Assembly (NCBI GenBank): GCA_025558095.1
Contig: JAIVFI010000024.1
Coordinates: forward strand, 62,001 to 126,000
DNA from: Hyaloraphidium curvatum
Taxonomy: Eukaryota; Monoblepharomycota; Hyaloraphidiomycetes; Hyaloraphidiales; Hyaloraphidiaceae
Reading direction: 5' to 3'
DNA: 64,000 nt
Of this stretch, positions 9,737 to 19,090 are shown piece after piece. The notes beneath the pieces are model-generated. The model saw only the letters and a program-made list of their open reading frames with translations, was not told the DNA's origin and did not search any database. Each line of letters starts with the position of its first letter. Position 1 is the first letter of the stretch. The position numbers and the translations under genes were made by a program.

Positions 9737-12012
9737 CTAGATCGAGAACGACCTCGCCCTCCTCACCAGCACCGCATTCGTCTCCCCCGGCACCGAGCTG
9801 AACCCCGGCACGTCGAACACGTGCGCCCCCGGCGCGTGCCCGCCGGCGTAGTAGTCGTCCGGGGTCTTGCCCCCGCCGGGGAGCCGCGAGCCGCCGTAGC
9901 AGAGGTAGTTGGCCACGGCGTCGGTCAGCGCGGCCCGGCCTGGGCAAGAAACGGGGTCAGCGGGCGTGCGATCGGGCTGCACGGCGGGTAAACTCACCGG
10001 TGGCCTCGGACAGCGCGTTGACCAGCTCGTCCGGCGTCGAGTTCGGGTCCGCCGCGGCCGCCACCGCCTCGGCGCGTTCCTCGATCCTGTTCAGCAGGTC
10101 CAGCATCGCGGGCTGGAACGCCGCCGATCCCAGCACCTGGGTGCCAAAGAGCACCTTGCGCTTGGCCCTCGAATCAGGGCCGCGCGACACCTCCTCCTCG
10201 TCCACCCCGAGGATCATCGAGTCGTCCGAATGGTGGCCCCATTCCGCCACCGGCTTGGTGCACACCATGTCCGAGTCGGACGCGATGCCCCCGAGGAGGC
10301 CGACCGAGAGGTACCGGTGGATGTCGAGCCTCTGCTCGGGGATCAGCTTCGCCCAGACGTCCGACAGGCCCGGCAGCAGCAGGTCCACCATCCGCTTCGC
10401 GTCCTCCCGCGAATGGATGGTGACCTGGTGGAACGGGTTCTCAAGAGCCCAGGAGCGCACGGCGCCCCTGGCGAGGGGGGGCACCTCGTCGCGCTTCGGG
10501 AGGGCGAAGAAGACGGCGTTGGGAATGTTGGTCTGGTGCGAGGCGAGGAGGTAGAAGTGGGCGTACTTGTGGTACCCCTTGTCGTACTTGGCGTCCACGT
10601 CGTAGCCCAAGGAGCGGGCCCGGTCGAGGCACAGCCGCGCCGCGCGGGCTTCGTCGGGCGGGGGTTTCCATTCCTGTGCTTTTGGCGGTTTGTTGTCGCG
10701 CTTCCGGAACGTGAGGAGCTTCTGCCTCAGCAGCTTCCCCGCGTGCTCCACGAGCCTTCGGTCCTTGGCGGCCCAGGTGCCGCGGCCGCCGGGGGCCATG
10801 CTCAGGTGGAAGAAGGCCTTGGCCACGCGCTCGACCTTGGCGGCGCCGGGGAAGTGGAGGGAGAAGGAGGCAAAAGAGCGGTCGCAGTTGTCGTAGGCGT
10901 GGAAGTCGCGCCAGTCTGCGAGGTGGATCCGCTCGTTCCACTCGGGAGACGCGTGGATCGACTCGAGCGAGGTCTGGTCCGGGTTCTCAATGTCCTTGAA
11001 GGCCTCGTACGAACCCGCCCAGGTGTCCAGGAAACCCCGCCCGTCGGGCCCGTTGCGCAGCAGCAGGAAACCCGAGCGGATCACGGGGTTGGTGTTGTTC
11101 CTGCCCAACTCGACCCGCACGGTGCACTCGGCCACCGAGATGATGTCCCTGTTGACCATAAAGTCCTGCAGCGGCCGCGAGTGGTCGATGATGAGCACGT
11201 CAATGTCGGTGTAGAGCACCCAGTCGTAGCCCTTGTCGAGGTACGAGCGCACGAGGTCCATCTTTGCCCAGTAGGCCTGGCGACCCTTGCCCGGCGGCAT
11301 GGTGCTGAAGTGGAACGCGTAGCCCCACCGCTCGGCGTAGCTCCTCATGGAGTGCGCCGTCAGGGGCTCCAGCGAGCGCTGGGAGGGGCGAGAACGGGCG
11401 AAAAGGGCGGGAGGCGGTCAGGATCAGGCACGCGCCGATTCGGGGTCCACCCACGTAGTCCGACATGGCCACGTAGCCCGCCTCCTCGGCCTCGGCCATG
11501 AACGTGACGATAGCAATTTTGCCGTTCCGCGTGTACTGCGCCCCGACGTTTTCGAGCGGCGGCAGCTGCGGGGGCGCCATTGCCAGCACCGCGGCGTTCA
11601 GTTCCAACCCCCCCGCGGCGACATCGGCCGGCTCCTCACGCCAGAGCGGCGGCGCTGGCGGCCGGCCGGGCCTGCGCTGGCCATGTCCCCAGAATCCCCA
11701 GAGAACAAACAGCGCCGCGGCGCCGGCGAGCACGGCGAGCAGCTTCCGCCGCGGCGCCTCGAGGCAGAACCGCTGCAGCGCCTTGCGGGCCCGCTCCGAC
11801 GGCGCCGGCCCGCGCGGCCGGTCGAGCGGCAGCGCCAGCGTGCCTCCCGCCGCCAGAAGCGGCCAACTGTCGAAGGGGGGGGGGCAATGGCTCAGAGCGC
11901 CCAGCCAGGGAGGGAAGTGCCTTTGCCTGCTGCGCTCGTCGGCCAGTCGGCCCCGATGAAAAAAAGGACGCAGACTCCAAAACTGGACGAAATAGCAGGT
12001 CGGGAAGGACAT
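9737..12012 (-). CDS. Type II membrane glycosyltransferase, GT34-like plus GT32-like fusion
   Basis: Three exons (12012-11455, 11378-9998, 9939-9737; introns 76 and 58 nt) give about 713 residues. A short N-terminal region is followed by one hydrophobic anchor (KLLAVLAGAAALFVLWGFWG) as in Golgi transferases. The first catalytic half (KIAIVTF, then GYDWVLYTDIDVLI with a DxD motif) matches GT34 galactosyl/mannosyltransferases (GMA12/MNN10). The second half (NPFHQVTIHSREDAKRMVDL, then GGIASDSDMVCTKP) matches the GT32/OCH1 type with its own DxD. It probably builds protein-linked or wall glycans in the Golgi lumen. The start is uncertain: 12012 is the first ATG in frame and an upstream exon may exist. 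Two different transferase families in one chain is unusual. Confidence 0.82.
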
Positions 12013-12290
12013 CTGCGTTGTAATGAGTCCGGTGATGGCAAACAGAGCCGGTGGTACGGCTTTGCGCCTGCCCAGCACGCCTTGCTAGAACCTTAGGCCG
12101 AACAGCCACGGAGTGCACAAGAGGACCCCCATCGATGCAAAGCAAGGTCGATCCAAAAGACGGATTGATAACACTAAAAGCGTCAGCCTAGATTTTGCGA
12201 CCTTTTCCGAGGCCCGCAGGCCATCCTCTCTCCCTCCAACGCGCCACGTGAAACCTCCGATCCAACCTCCAATCTTGCAGCCCGAAGGCA

Positions 12291-13859
12291 TCACTCGAAC
12301 CCATCCGGCGGCTCGAACCCCCCGCAGCTCCTTTCCACCGCCGCCGCAAACGCCAGCGCCGTCGCATCCCCACCCCTCCTCGCGACCGCCTGCACCCCCA
12401 CCGGCATCCCCGTCGCCGGGTCCCTCCCCGCCGGCATCGCGACCGACGGCAGCCCGCACATACCCGCGATCGTTGGCCAGGCGATCTGGTCGAGGTACGC
12501 GCGGCGGTGGCCGTCTTCTCCTTGCAGGGTGAGCCCGAGGCGGTGGTCGAGGGAGGCGACGGTCTCGGAGGCCGGGTCGTGGTGGGGCGCGAGGACGGGG
12601 ATGATCGGGCACAGGAGCACGTCGTGTGACTCGAAGAAGTCGGCGAATGCGGAGGCGAAATCGGCCAGGCGGCGGGCGTCGAGGTCCTGCCAGGCTCCGT
12701 GGCGGAGGTGCTCCGCCCGGGCCCTGAGCACCGTCAGGGGCGGATGCGAGCCGGGATCCTTCTTGGCCAGCGTCGCGAGCTCCGCCAGCTTGGCCTGCGG
12801 GGTGGCGTCGGACGAGGATGCGCACCACAGCATGAAGGCGAGGTCGCGCGCCGCCGCAAACCCGAACCCCGGCCGGGCTTGCACGTCGACCTTGGCTCCC
12901 GCCTCCTTCAGCTTCCTGACGAACGCCTCGAGCACGCGGAGAACCGGCCCGTCGGTGGGCACCGCTTCGTCTTCAAGCCACGCGCCGATCCGGAATCCGC
13001 GCACCTCCTTCCTCCCGTCGCCGGGCAGCTCGTACCGCACGTGGGGCTCGTGCTCCGGATCCGGCCCCGCGAGCACCCTCAGCGCGATCGCCAGGTCCGC
13101 CGCGCTCCTGGCGATCGGCCCCGCGGCGACCAGGTCGCTGTCGCGCCCGACCATCTCGGTGCCGAACTTGGGCAGGTGCCCGCGCAGGGGGACCAGCCCG
13201 TGCGTGGGGACGTGCGCAAAGAGGCCGCAGCAGTGCGCAGGCTGGCGGAGGGAGCCGCCCGAGTCGCTGCCGACGTCGAGCCCCGAGAGGCCGGATGCGA
13301 GGGCGGCAGCCGCCCCGCCCGAAGATCCTCCAGGGGTGCGCGAGACGTCGTAGGGGTTGCTGGTGCGGCCGTAGAGAGAGTTGCTGGTTTCCTCACCGGT
13401 GATTTTGGGCGGAACATTGGTCTTGCCGAGGATCACCGCGCCGGCGTCTTGAACGGTGACGTGTCGCTCCGTCAGCCCTTTTTGCCCCTCCGACGCACTC
13501 CAACCACGATGCTCACCTTTCAGCCGCTTGACCACCAGCGCGTCCTCCTCCGGCACGTGCCCCCCCATCGCCTTCACCCCCGCCGCGGTCCGCAGCCCCG
13601 TCGTCGCCCAGCAGTCCTTCACCGTGACCGGCAGACCGCACAGCGGTCCTCCCTCCCCCCCGTCCAGCACCGCATCGCACTTTGCGGCGTCTTCCTCGGC
13701 GCGGGGGTTGAGCGCCACCACGGCGTTGATGCGGGGGTTGTGCGCGGCGATGCGGCCGAGGTACAGGCGGGTGAGCTCGGCCGAGGTGATTTGGCGGGCG
13801 CGGAGGAGGGAGAGGAGCTCCGTGGCCGGGCGGAAGGCGAGCGAGGAGGGCGCGGACAT
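12291..13859 (-). CDS. Amidase signature family hydrolase
   Basis: Two exons (13859-13517 and 13447-12291) flank a 69-nt intron that is a multiple of three and has no stop, so a naive translation would carry 23 extra residues between VVKRLK and DAGAVILGKTN. The spliced product is 499 residues, normal for the family. The Ser-cisSer-Lys triad is present: Lys in PVTVKDCW, cis-Ser in TPGGSSGG, and the nucleophile Ser in DSGGSLRQPA. It should hydrolyse a small amide; substrate unknown. It lacks partners expected of a GatA tRNA amidotransferase, and the region around AGMCGLPS resembles general fungal amidases. It is divergent with the 7-TM gene at 14308, sharing a ~450-bp upstream region. Confidence 0.92.
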   Translation of the reverse strand: MSAPSSLAFRPATELLSLLRARQITSAELTRLYLGRIAAHNPRINAVVALNPRAEEDAAKCDAVLDGGEGGPLCGLPVTVKDCWATTGLRTAAGVKAMGGHVPEEDALVVKRLKGEHRGWSASEGQKGLTERHVTVQDAGAVILGKTNVPPKITGEETSNSLYGRTSNPYDVSRTPGGSSGGAAAALASGLSGLDVGSDSGGSLRQPAHCCGLFAHVPTHGLVPLRGHLPKFGTEMVGRDSDLVAAGPIARSAADLAIALRVLAGPDPEHEPHVRYELPGDGRKEVRGFRIGAWLEDEAVPTDGPVLRVLEAFVRKLKEAGAKVDVQARPGFGFAAARDLAFMLWCASSSDATPQAKLAELATLAKKDPGSHPPLTVLRARAEHLRHGAWQDLDARRLADFASAFADFFESHDVLLCPIIPVLAPHHDPASETVASLDHRLGLTLQGEDGHRRAYLDQIAWPTIAGMCGLPSVAMPAGRDPATGMPVGVQAVARRGGDATALAFAAAVERSCGGFEPPDGFE

Positions 13860-14307
13860 CGTTGCCGTGAGTGTTGTCAGCGGTGGGCCGGATGAGCGGG
13901 CGAAGGGAAGCCTCCACCGTCAAATCGACAACAAAGGACCACCAATCCCGATTCGCTCCCAGCATCATCCCCCAGCACTGCCCATGGCACGACCGACAAT
14001 TCCCATGACCGTGTGGTGATACCTGGGAGGACAGGGGCGATCGCTCAAGAGATGGACATGCGAGACAGCCAATCATGCCATCAGAGACACGAGTTGAGAC
14101 CATAATCATCATCCACGCTTTGCAAATGCACTGCCACACCAAGGCTTCAAACGGCACCGCTTCTCGTTCTTCTCGTCGGGACAGGGATGGGCGCGGCGCC
14201 TGGAAACTGCGTCAGCCACCTCAGGCTCTCATCCGAGCCGTTCTCCCCAACACGTTCAGGACGAAGGGCCTTTGGAAAGCCGCGTCTCTTTGCCGCTTTG
14301 TGCTCTT
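13860..14307. promoter_or_regulatory. Divergent upstream region of amidase and 7-TM genes
   Basis: A 448-bp spacer between two divergently transcribed genes; it must contain both promoters. It is AT-richer than the flanking coding DNA (for example 14095-14120). I saw no clear TATA box or repeated operator-like motif. Confidence 0.4.
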
Positions 14308-15831
14308 ATGGGAGATACCGAGGCGGTAGAACCCCGCTCTGCGCTGTTCACGGCCGAGGAATGGGAAGTCATCGTCCCCAACTTTTCCGCGGCAGAGGAG
14401 GACGAGGAACGTCCGTTGGGACTTCGAAGCACTTGGAAACGCCCTAACGATGATTCTGGTGTCGATAATGAAGCGGAGACACGGCCGCTTCCACCGCTGA
14501 CGCCGCTCGCGGACCTCGCGCCGTTTCCTCGACTACGAAGCGCGGTCGCGTTCGAGCGCACCGTTCTCGGGATCGCAATCAGGGGGTTTCTATATCTCCC
14601 GTGCTTCTTCCTCGGCTGGATCGGCTTCGGTCTTCCTCTCCTCGCTTCGACTTTTGTGTTCAACAACGGACGCTTCTCCGACAAGCACCTCGCCGTCGGC
14701 TTTGCTGCGATGGCGTTCAGCACGGTCTACGTGTTTGTTCTCTACGTCGTCTTTATGCTGTCGCTCCCCGGAGTGCCCGCTATATATGCCAACGTGCTGC
14801 AAGGAGCGGCAAACTGGCACAAACTCGTGGTCAAGGGGACCTCCCCTCTCCTTGCACATCGCGAAACGCAGGACCGTAAATGCCCGTGCCCCTTGCCTTC
14901 TTGCTCCGGCAGACTGACAACGGGTTTCGGATGGGCACATTGGGTGTACACGGCGGTGATGCTGGTCGCTGCCCAGTTTTCCACCACAACCTTCGCATTC
15001 TGGACTCCCCTTATCAGCTTCTCGTCGAGCGTATGGGGCTCGGCGTGGGCGGTTCCTGCGGCTCTGGTCCTCGTTTTCACCGCGGCAACCAACCTCGTCA
15101 CGTGCCTCACCAGCAACATCGGCAATGCCTCGCTCATTGAGCTTGCCAACCGCGTCCAGACACGCGCGGTGAACATCGCTCTGAGATCGACGATGGAGGG
15201 GCTCCACGCTCGGCTATACTTTCGGCTGGACAGCAACAAACTGTCTCTGTCTCGCCACGAGCACCCCCATCATACCACTGCTGAGCAATCCATTGACAAC
15301 GAACTCAAGGAACATTCCCGGCTTTACATGCGTCTCATTGGGCGCTGGCGACGCGCCTCTTCAGACCTCAATCGCCCTCGCGCACTTTTCGTTGCCTTGT
15401 TCCCTGGCTGGGTCATTCCCGGGGTGATCTATGCCGCTGGATCCGGCTGCATCAACGTTTTCGTGGTCTCGTGCATCGCTTTTGCCGCCGTTCTGATCTT
15501 GGTCGACCTCGCCGTGATTGCAGCGAGCAACGAAGGGCCTGGACGGGCAGCGGCAGAGTACCGCGCCGCAAGCATGCTGCTTCGGGAGCTTTCTGCGCGC
15601 GCACGCGCGGCCGGGGACGCCGAACTCGCGGCTGATGCGTGCGACTTCCGCCGCGTCTTTGACGCCTACGCGGACGTGGGTGACGTGCGTGCCAAGCTGC
15701 TTGGGTTTCCAGTGAGCTGGGCCGTGCTCCGGAGTCTTGTGGTTGGATTCGCTACGCTGTTCATCGGGATGTGGACCCTCCTCAAGAGCGCGGGAATCAC
15801 GCTCACAATTGAATCCTTCTGTCCTGGGTAA
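14308..15831 (+). CDS. Polytopic membrane protein, about 7 TM (paralogue of 31961-33580)
   Basis: One open frame of 507 residues starting at the ATG at 14308. After an acidic ~90-residue N-terminus I count seven hydrophobic segments, near residues 95-120, 135-165, 225-250, 255-280, 370-390, 395-420 and 475-497. Long hydrophilic loops lie between segments 4 and 5 and between 6 and 7. Before segment 3 is CPCPLPSC. The C-terminus runs GFPVSWAVLRSLVVGF, then GMWTLL, then a short tail. The gene at 31961 has the same C-terminal pattern (GVPVTFGTVRGM, then GLWTVL), the same CPCxxC and the same spacing, so the two are related. With a cytoplasmic N-terminus, 7 helices and these two long inner loops, the layout is like insect gustatory receptor-like (GRL) proteins, a family reported from some zoosporic fungi. 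That assignment is a hypothesis. Confidence 0.7.
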   Translation: MGDTEAVEPRSALFTAEEWEVIVPNFSAAEEDEERPLGLRSTWKRPNDDSGVDNEAETRPLPPLTPLADLAPFPRLRSAVAFERTVLGIAIRGFLYLPCFFLGWIGFGLPLLASTFVFNNGRFSDKHLAVGFAAMAFSTVYVFVLYVVFMLSLPGVPAIYANVLQGAANWHKLVVKGTSPLLAHRETQDRKCPCPLPSCSGRLTTGFGWAHWVYTAVMLVAAQFSTTTFAFWTPLISFSSSVWGSAWAVPAALVLVFTAATNLVTCLTSNIGNASLIELANRVQTRAVNIALRSTMEGLHARLYFRLDSNKLSLSRHEHPHHTTAEQSIDNELKEHSRLYMRLIGRWRRASSDLNRPRALFVALFPGWVIPGVIYAAGSGCINVFVVSCIAFAAVLILVDLAVIAASNEGPGRAAAEYRAASMLLRELSARARAAGDAELAADACDFRRVFDAYADVGDVRAKLLGFPVSWAVLRSLVVGFATLFIGMWTLLKSAGITLTIESFCPG

Positions 15832-15946
15832 GGAGCTCATGACAAGGACTCTGGATCAAGGGAATAGAAGCCGTCGGCAAATCACTGGTGACGAAGTTCT
15901 ATATCCTTCCAAGACCGCCATATGTACACCGAACGCGCGCCCTCTC

Positions 15947-18086
15947 CTACGCGTAGACAAACTCGGCACCGTTGAAGTCGATGAGCGGGAGCTCGTCCTG
16001 AAGTTGAGGGCAGAACGTCAGAAGGTCCTGGGCAACATCCGAAAAGACCGGAGCCACACCTTCTCGCGCCAGTAGTCCTGCGTGTGCGCCCATTCGCGCT
16101 TCTCGCCGCGCTGGGGAAGCTTGTCCATATCTCGCTTGAGGTACTCCGGGTCTGGAGGGGAAAACGGCCAGGGTCAGCCTCGACAATCCCGAAAAACTTG
16201 GTGGATCCCACTGAAGTTCTCCTCGTCGATCCAGGGCAGGATCTTCATGTCCTTGTCCTCGGGACGCAGGGCCGGCACCACCTTCTTGAACCCCTTTTCC
16301 CGCATGTGCTTCATCAGCCGGATGTAGAACTCCGAGATCATGTCGGAGCGGAGGGTCCACGAGGCGCGGAAGTAGCCTGCGGGGCGGAGCGGATCAGGGC
16401 AGGCCGAGTGCGGCCGCGAGAGGGGACGCACCAAACACCCAGGCCATGTTGGGCACTCCCGTGAACATGGTGCCGCGGTAGGTGATGGTGTTGTGCCAGT
16501 CGACCGGCTTGCCGTCGACGGTGAACTTGATGTCGCCCATGATGCAGAGGTTGAAGCCGGTGGCGGCCACGATGATGTCGGCCTGCAGCGTCTTGCCCGA
16601 CTTGAGCAGGATGCCGTCCTCGACGAACTTGTCGATGTGGTCCGTGACGACCTCGGCCTTGCCGGACGAGATGCCCTTGAACATGTCGCCGTCGGGAATG
16701 AAGGCGATGCGCTGCTGCCACGGCCGGTACGAGGGGGTGAAGTGCGACATGTCGTAGCCCTCGGGGAGGTGGGCCTTGACGCCGGCGAGCAGCTCGGCCT
16801 TGACCTGGTCGGGCTCCTCGATGCAGCGCTTGGTGAAGAGGGCCTGCTCGTAGATGATCTTGCGGCGCACGATCTCGTGGATCCAGGACTCGTCGACCTG
16901 CAGCTTGCGGAGCTCGTCGGCAATGTCGATGCCGTTGCGGCCGATGATGAAGTACTGGAAGGACGAGGAAAGATCGAAAGATCAGCGAAAGCACGCTGCC
17001 TCCCGAGCAGGACGACGCACAGTAGGCGAGCGCTGCAGCATGGTGATCTTCTTGACGTCGGCGGCCATGGCCGGGATCACGGTCGCCGCGGTGGCGCCCG
17101 AGCCGATGACGACGACGGTCTTGTCCTTGTAGTCCAGGTCCTTGGGCCAGATCATGGCGTGGATCAGCTGGCCCTTGTAGTTCTCCGTGCCCTCCCACTT
17201 GGGCATGTACGGCGTGGTGTGGCTGGAGCGCACGGCGGGAGATCAGCATCGGCGCTGGCGGAGCAAACGAAGCGCGAAAACGCACTTGTAGTAGCCCTGG
17301 CACATCCACAGGAAGTTGCAGGTGATCTTCACGGCCTCGCCGGTGGCGCGGTTGGTCCCCTGGATGGTCCAGGTGTTGGTCTCGGACGACCACGAGGCGG
17401 CGCTGACGTGCTGCCGGTAGCGGATGTGCTTGTCGATGCCGTTCTCCTGGATCACCTCGTCCATGTAGCTGAGAATCTCGCCGGCGGTGGCGATCGGAGC
17501 CCCGACCCAGGGCTTGTGCTTGTAGCCGAAGGTGTAGAGGTCCTGCGAGCACAAGGAGGCAAAAGGATCAGAGCGGGTTCCGGGGGCCGGAGGGCAACGG
17601 GCTGCGACGCACCGAGTCGGAGCGGATGCCGGGGTACTTGTGGGTGGTCCAGGTGCCGCCAAAGGTCTCCTGCATCTCGAGGATCACGAAGGTGCTGTCG
17701 GGCAGCTCCTGCGGGACGGAACGCAGAGTCAGACCCCTTAGAAACGGCGGAATGCAGGGGTAACGCGAGAAACGTACCTTCTGGAGGTGGTAGGCGGCTG
17801 TTTCGCGGGAAGAATGGCGAATGGAGGGCGGTGGCCGGCGGTGGCCATCGGGCGAGGTGTCGGATGAGTCGGTCGGTCGGGGGTTGCGGACGGCGGCGGA
17901 AAAGCCAGCACGGGGGGCCGGAGGAGGCAGAAAAGGTGGCGAGCAGGTGAAACGGCGTGACCCGAAGCGGAGGTGGAGGCAGAGACGTGGTCAGGCGGGC
18001 CCGGAAACGCCGGAGAGAGTTGGCGCACCTGCGATGCCGGAGATCCCCGCGCCGATGATTAGCGAGTCAAAGTGCTCGGCAGGCAT
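15947..18086 (-). CDS. Flavin-containing / Baeyer-Villiger-type monooxygenase, nine exons
   Basis: Exons on the minus strand: 18086-18029, 17797-17778, 17708-17613, 17542-17286, 17222-17021, 16954-16432, 16376-16212, 16151-16060 and 15997-15947. They join to 487 residues, normal for class B flavin monooxygenases. The FAD Rossmann motif IIGAGISG is at residue 10, completed across a 20-nt microexon (AAYHLQK). [16 protein letters not shown] follows. [12 protein letters not shown] matches the FxGxxxHxxxWP fingerprint with Tyr for Phe, and the NADPH motif is [12 protein letters not shown]. It oxygenates an organic substrate (ketone, amine or sulphide) with NADPH and O2; the substrate is unknown. 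The last intron is chosen because it yields [14 protein letters not shown]; reading through would end at a stop about 15 codons later. Intron 1 is 231 nt, the longest in the gene. Confidence 0.92.
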
Positions 18087-19090
18087 CGTTGCGGTGTTGT
18101 GGAGGGCCAAGGAGCGGTGGGACGAGGCGGCGAGGGAAGGAGATGAAGTTGGGGAGCGAGTGAGCGAAGGGGCGCCGGCTCAAATAGTGCCCGATGACTC
18201 AAGAAGCGACAGGTTCACCCGGAGACACCGTGGGAGACGTCCGAAACGGCCAGGACGGGGCGCATGGGACTTCTAATAATCGCTTCTATTTGTTGGATGG
18301 ACTTTTCCGGCCCCCGTGGCAGCCGGATGTGCTCGCAAGCTGCATCCCCATCCCTCAGCACAGCCGGACACACTGTGGCAAACGCGCCAACGGCCCGGAG
18401 AGCATCATTTCGCGGCAGGCGATCCGATGGCATCATTTCTCGACATATTCGATGCTTCTCGTTGTTCACTGTAGCAGGTCCGCCGCACCGCTCGCCTACG
18501 TCACTGTGGCAACTTTGGCTCGGCGCTTTGCCTCCGACGATCTCGGCCCTCAAGGACCCTTTCCGTTGACTCACTGTGGCTCCGATGTTGTGCATGCTCT
18601 CCATCCTAGGACAGCTGGTGGAGTAGCGCTTGAACCGGGAAGCAAGGCTTGGGGCGGCTCGGCCGGAGCATCGGCGCCCGGCGACGGAGCGTACCGTGCT
18701 CCATTGTGGTTGACTCCAAATGGCCGCCCAACAACTTCTGGATCGGCCGCGCGGGAGACATGTCGCCGGATCCGATTAGGATTGCCACTCGCTCGTGAAT
18801 GGACCCTGCAGCCGGAGGGACGAACTTCACTCCATTGCGAGCCAAACTGCCCTTGGAATAACAACGAACTTGACTCTTTCCTTCCTTTCCCCAACTCTTC
18901 CCCAACCAAACGATTTCACTAGAGGCCTGTGGTGTTGCCCTTCTCGCGCTCCTTGGCGCGGATCCCAGGACGTCCAGGACATTCCAAGCCGCGTTCTGTT
19001 TACGCCAACAAAGCTGCGTGCACCTTTTTCGCGGCCCCGAAACCCGGGAGCATCGTTACGGCTGGTTTGATTTTGGCTCATTCGGCCGAG
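18087..19090. promoter_or_regulatory. 1-kb divergent intergenic region with repeated CACTGTRGC
   Basis: No supportable gene lies between the monooxygenase ATG (minus) and the MYND protein ATG (plus); open frames here have no family signal. The motif CACTGTGGC occurs at 18371-18379, 18502-18510 and 18572-18580, with a one-base variant (CACTGTAGC) at 18468-18476, all on the plus strand within about 210 bp. A cluster like this in a shared promoter could be a transcription-factor site array. The strand next to the MYND gene (from about 18830) is richer in A/T and CT tracts, as expected near a start site. Confidence 0.45.

Noticed and set aside
9909-11501. A 530-codon plus-strand frame opposite the glycosyltransferase
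   Set aside because: Composition is Val/Gly/Arg/His-rich with no domain, whereas the minus strand carries two DxD transferase motifs.
16060-16151. Monooxygenase ending by read-through at exon 8 ([11 protein letters not shown])
   Set aside because: Splicing 16059-15998 gives a C-terminus ([14 protein letters not shown]) that better fits the family; kept as an alternative only.
18194-18922. A 242-codon frame in the monooxygenase/MYND spacer
   Set aside because: No motif or intron pattern; amino-acid composition is average for random sequence; several other frames of similar length overlap it.
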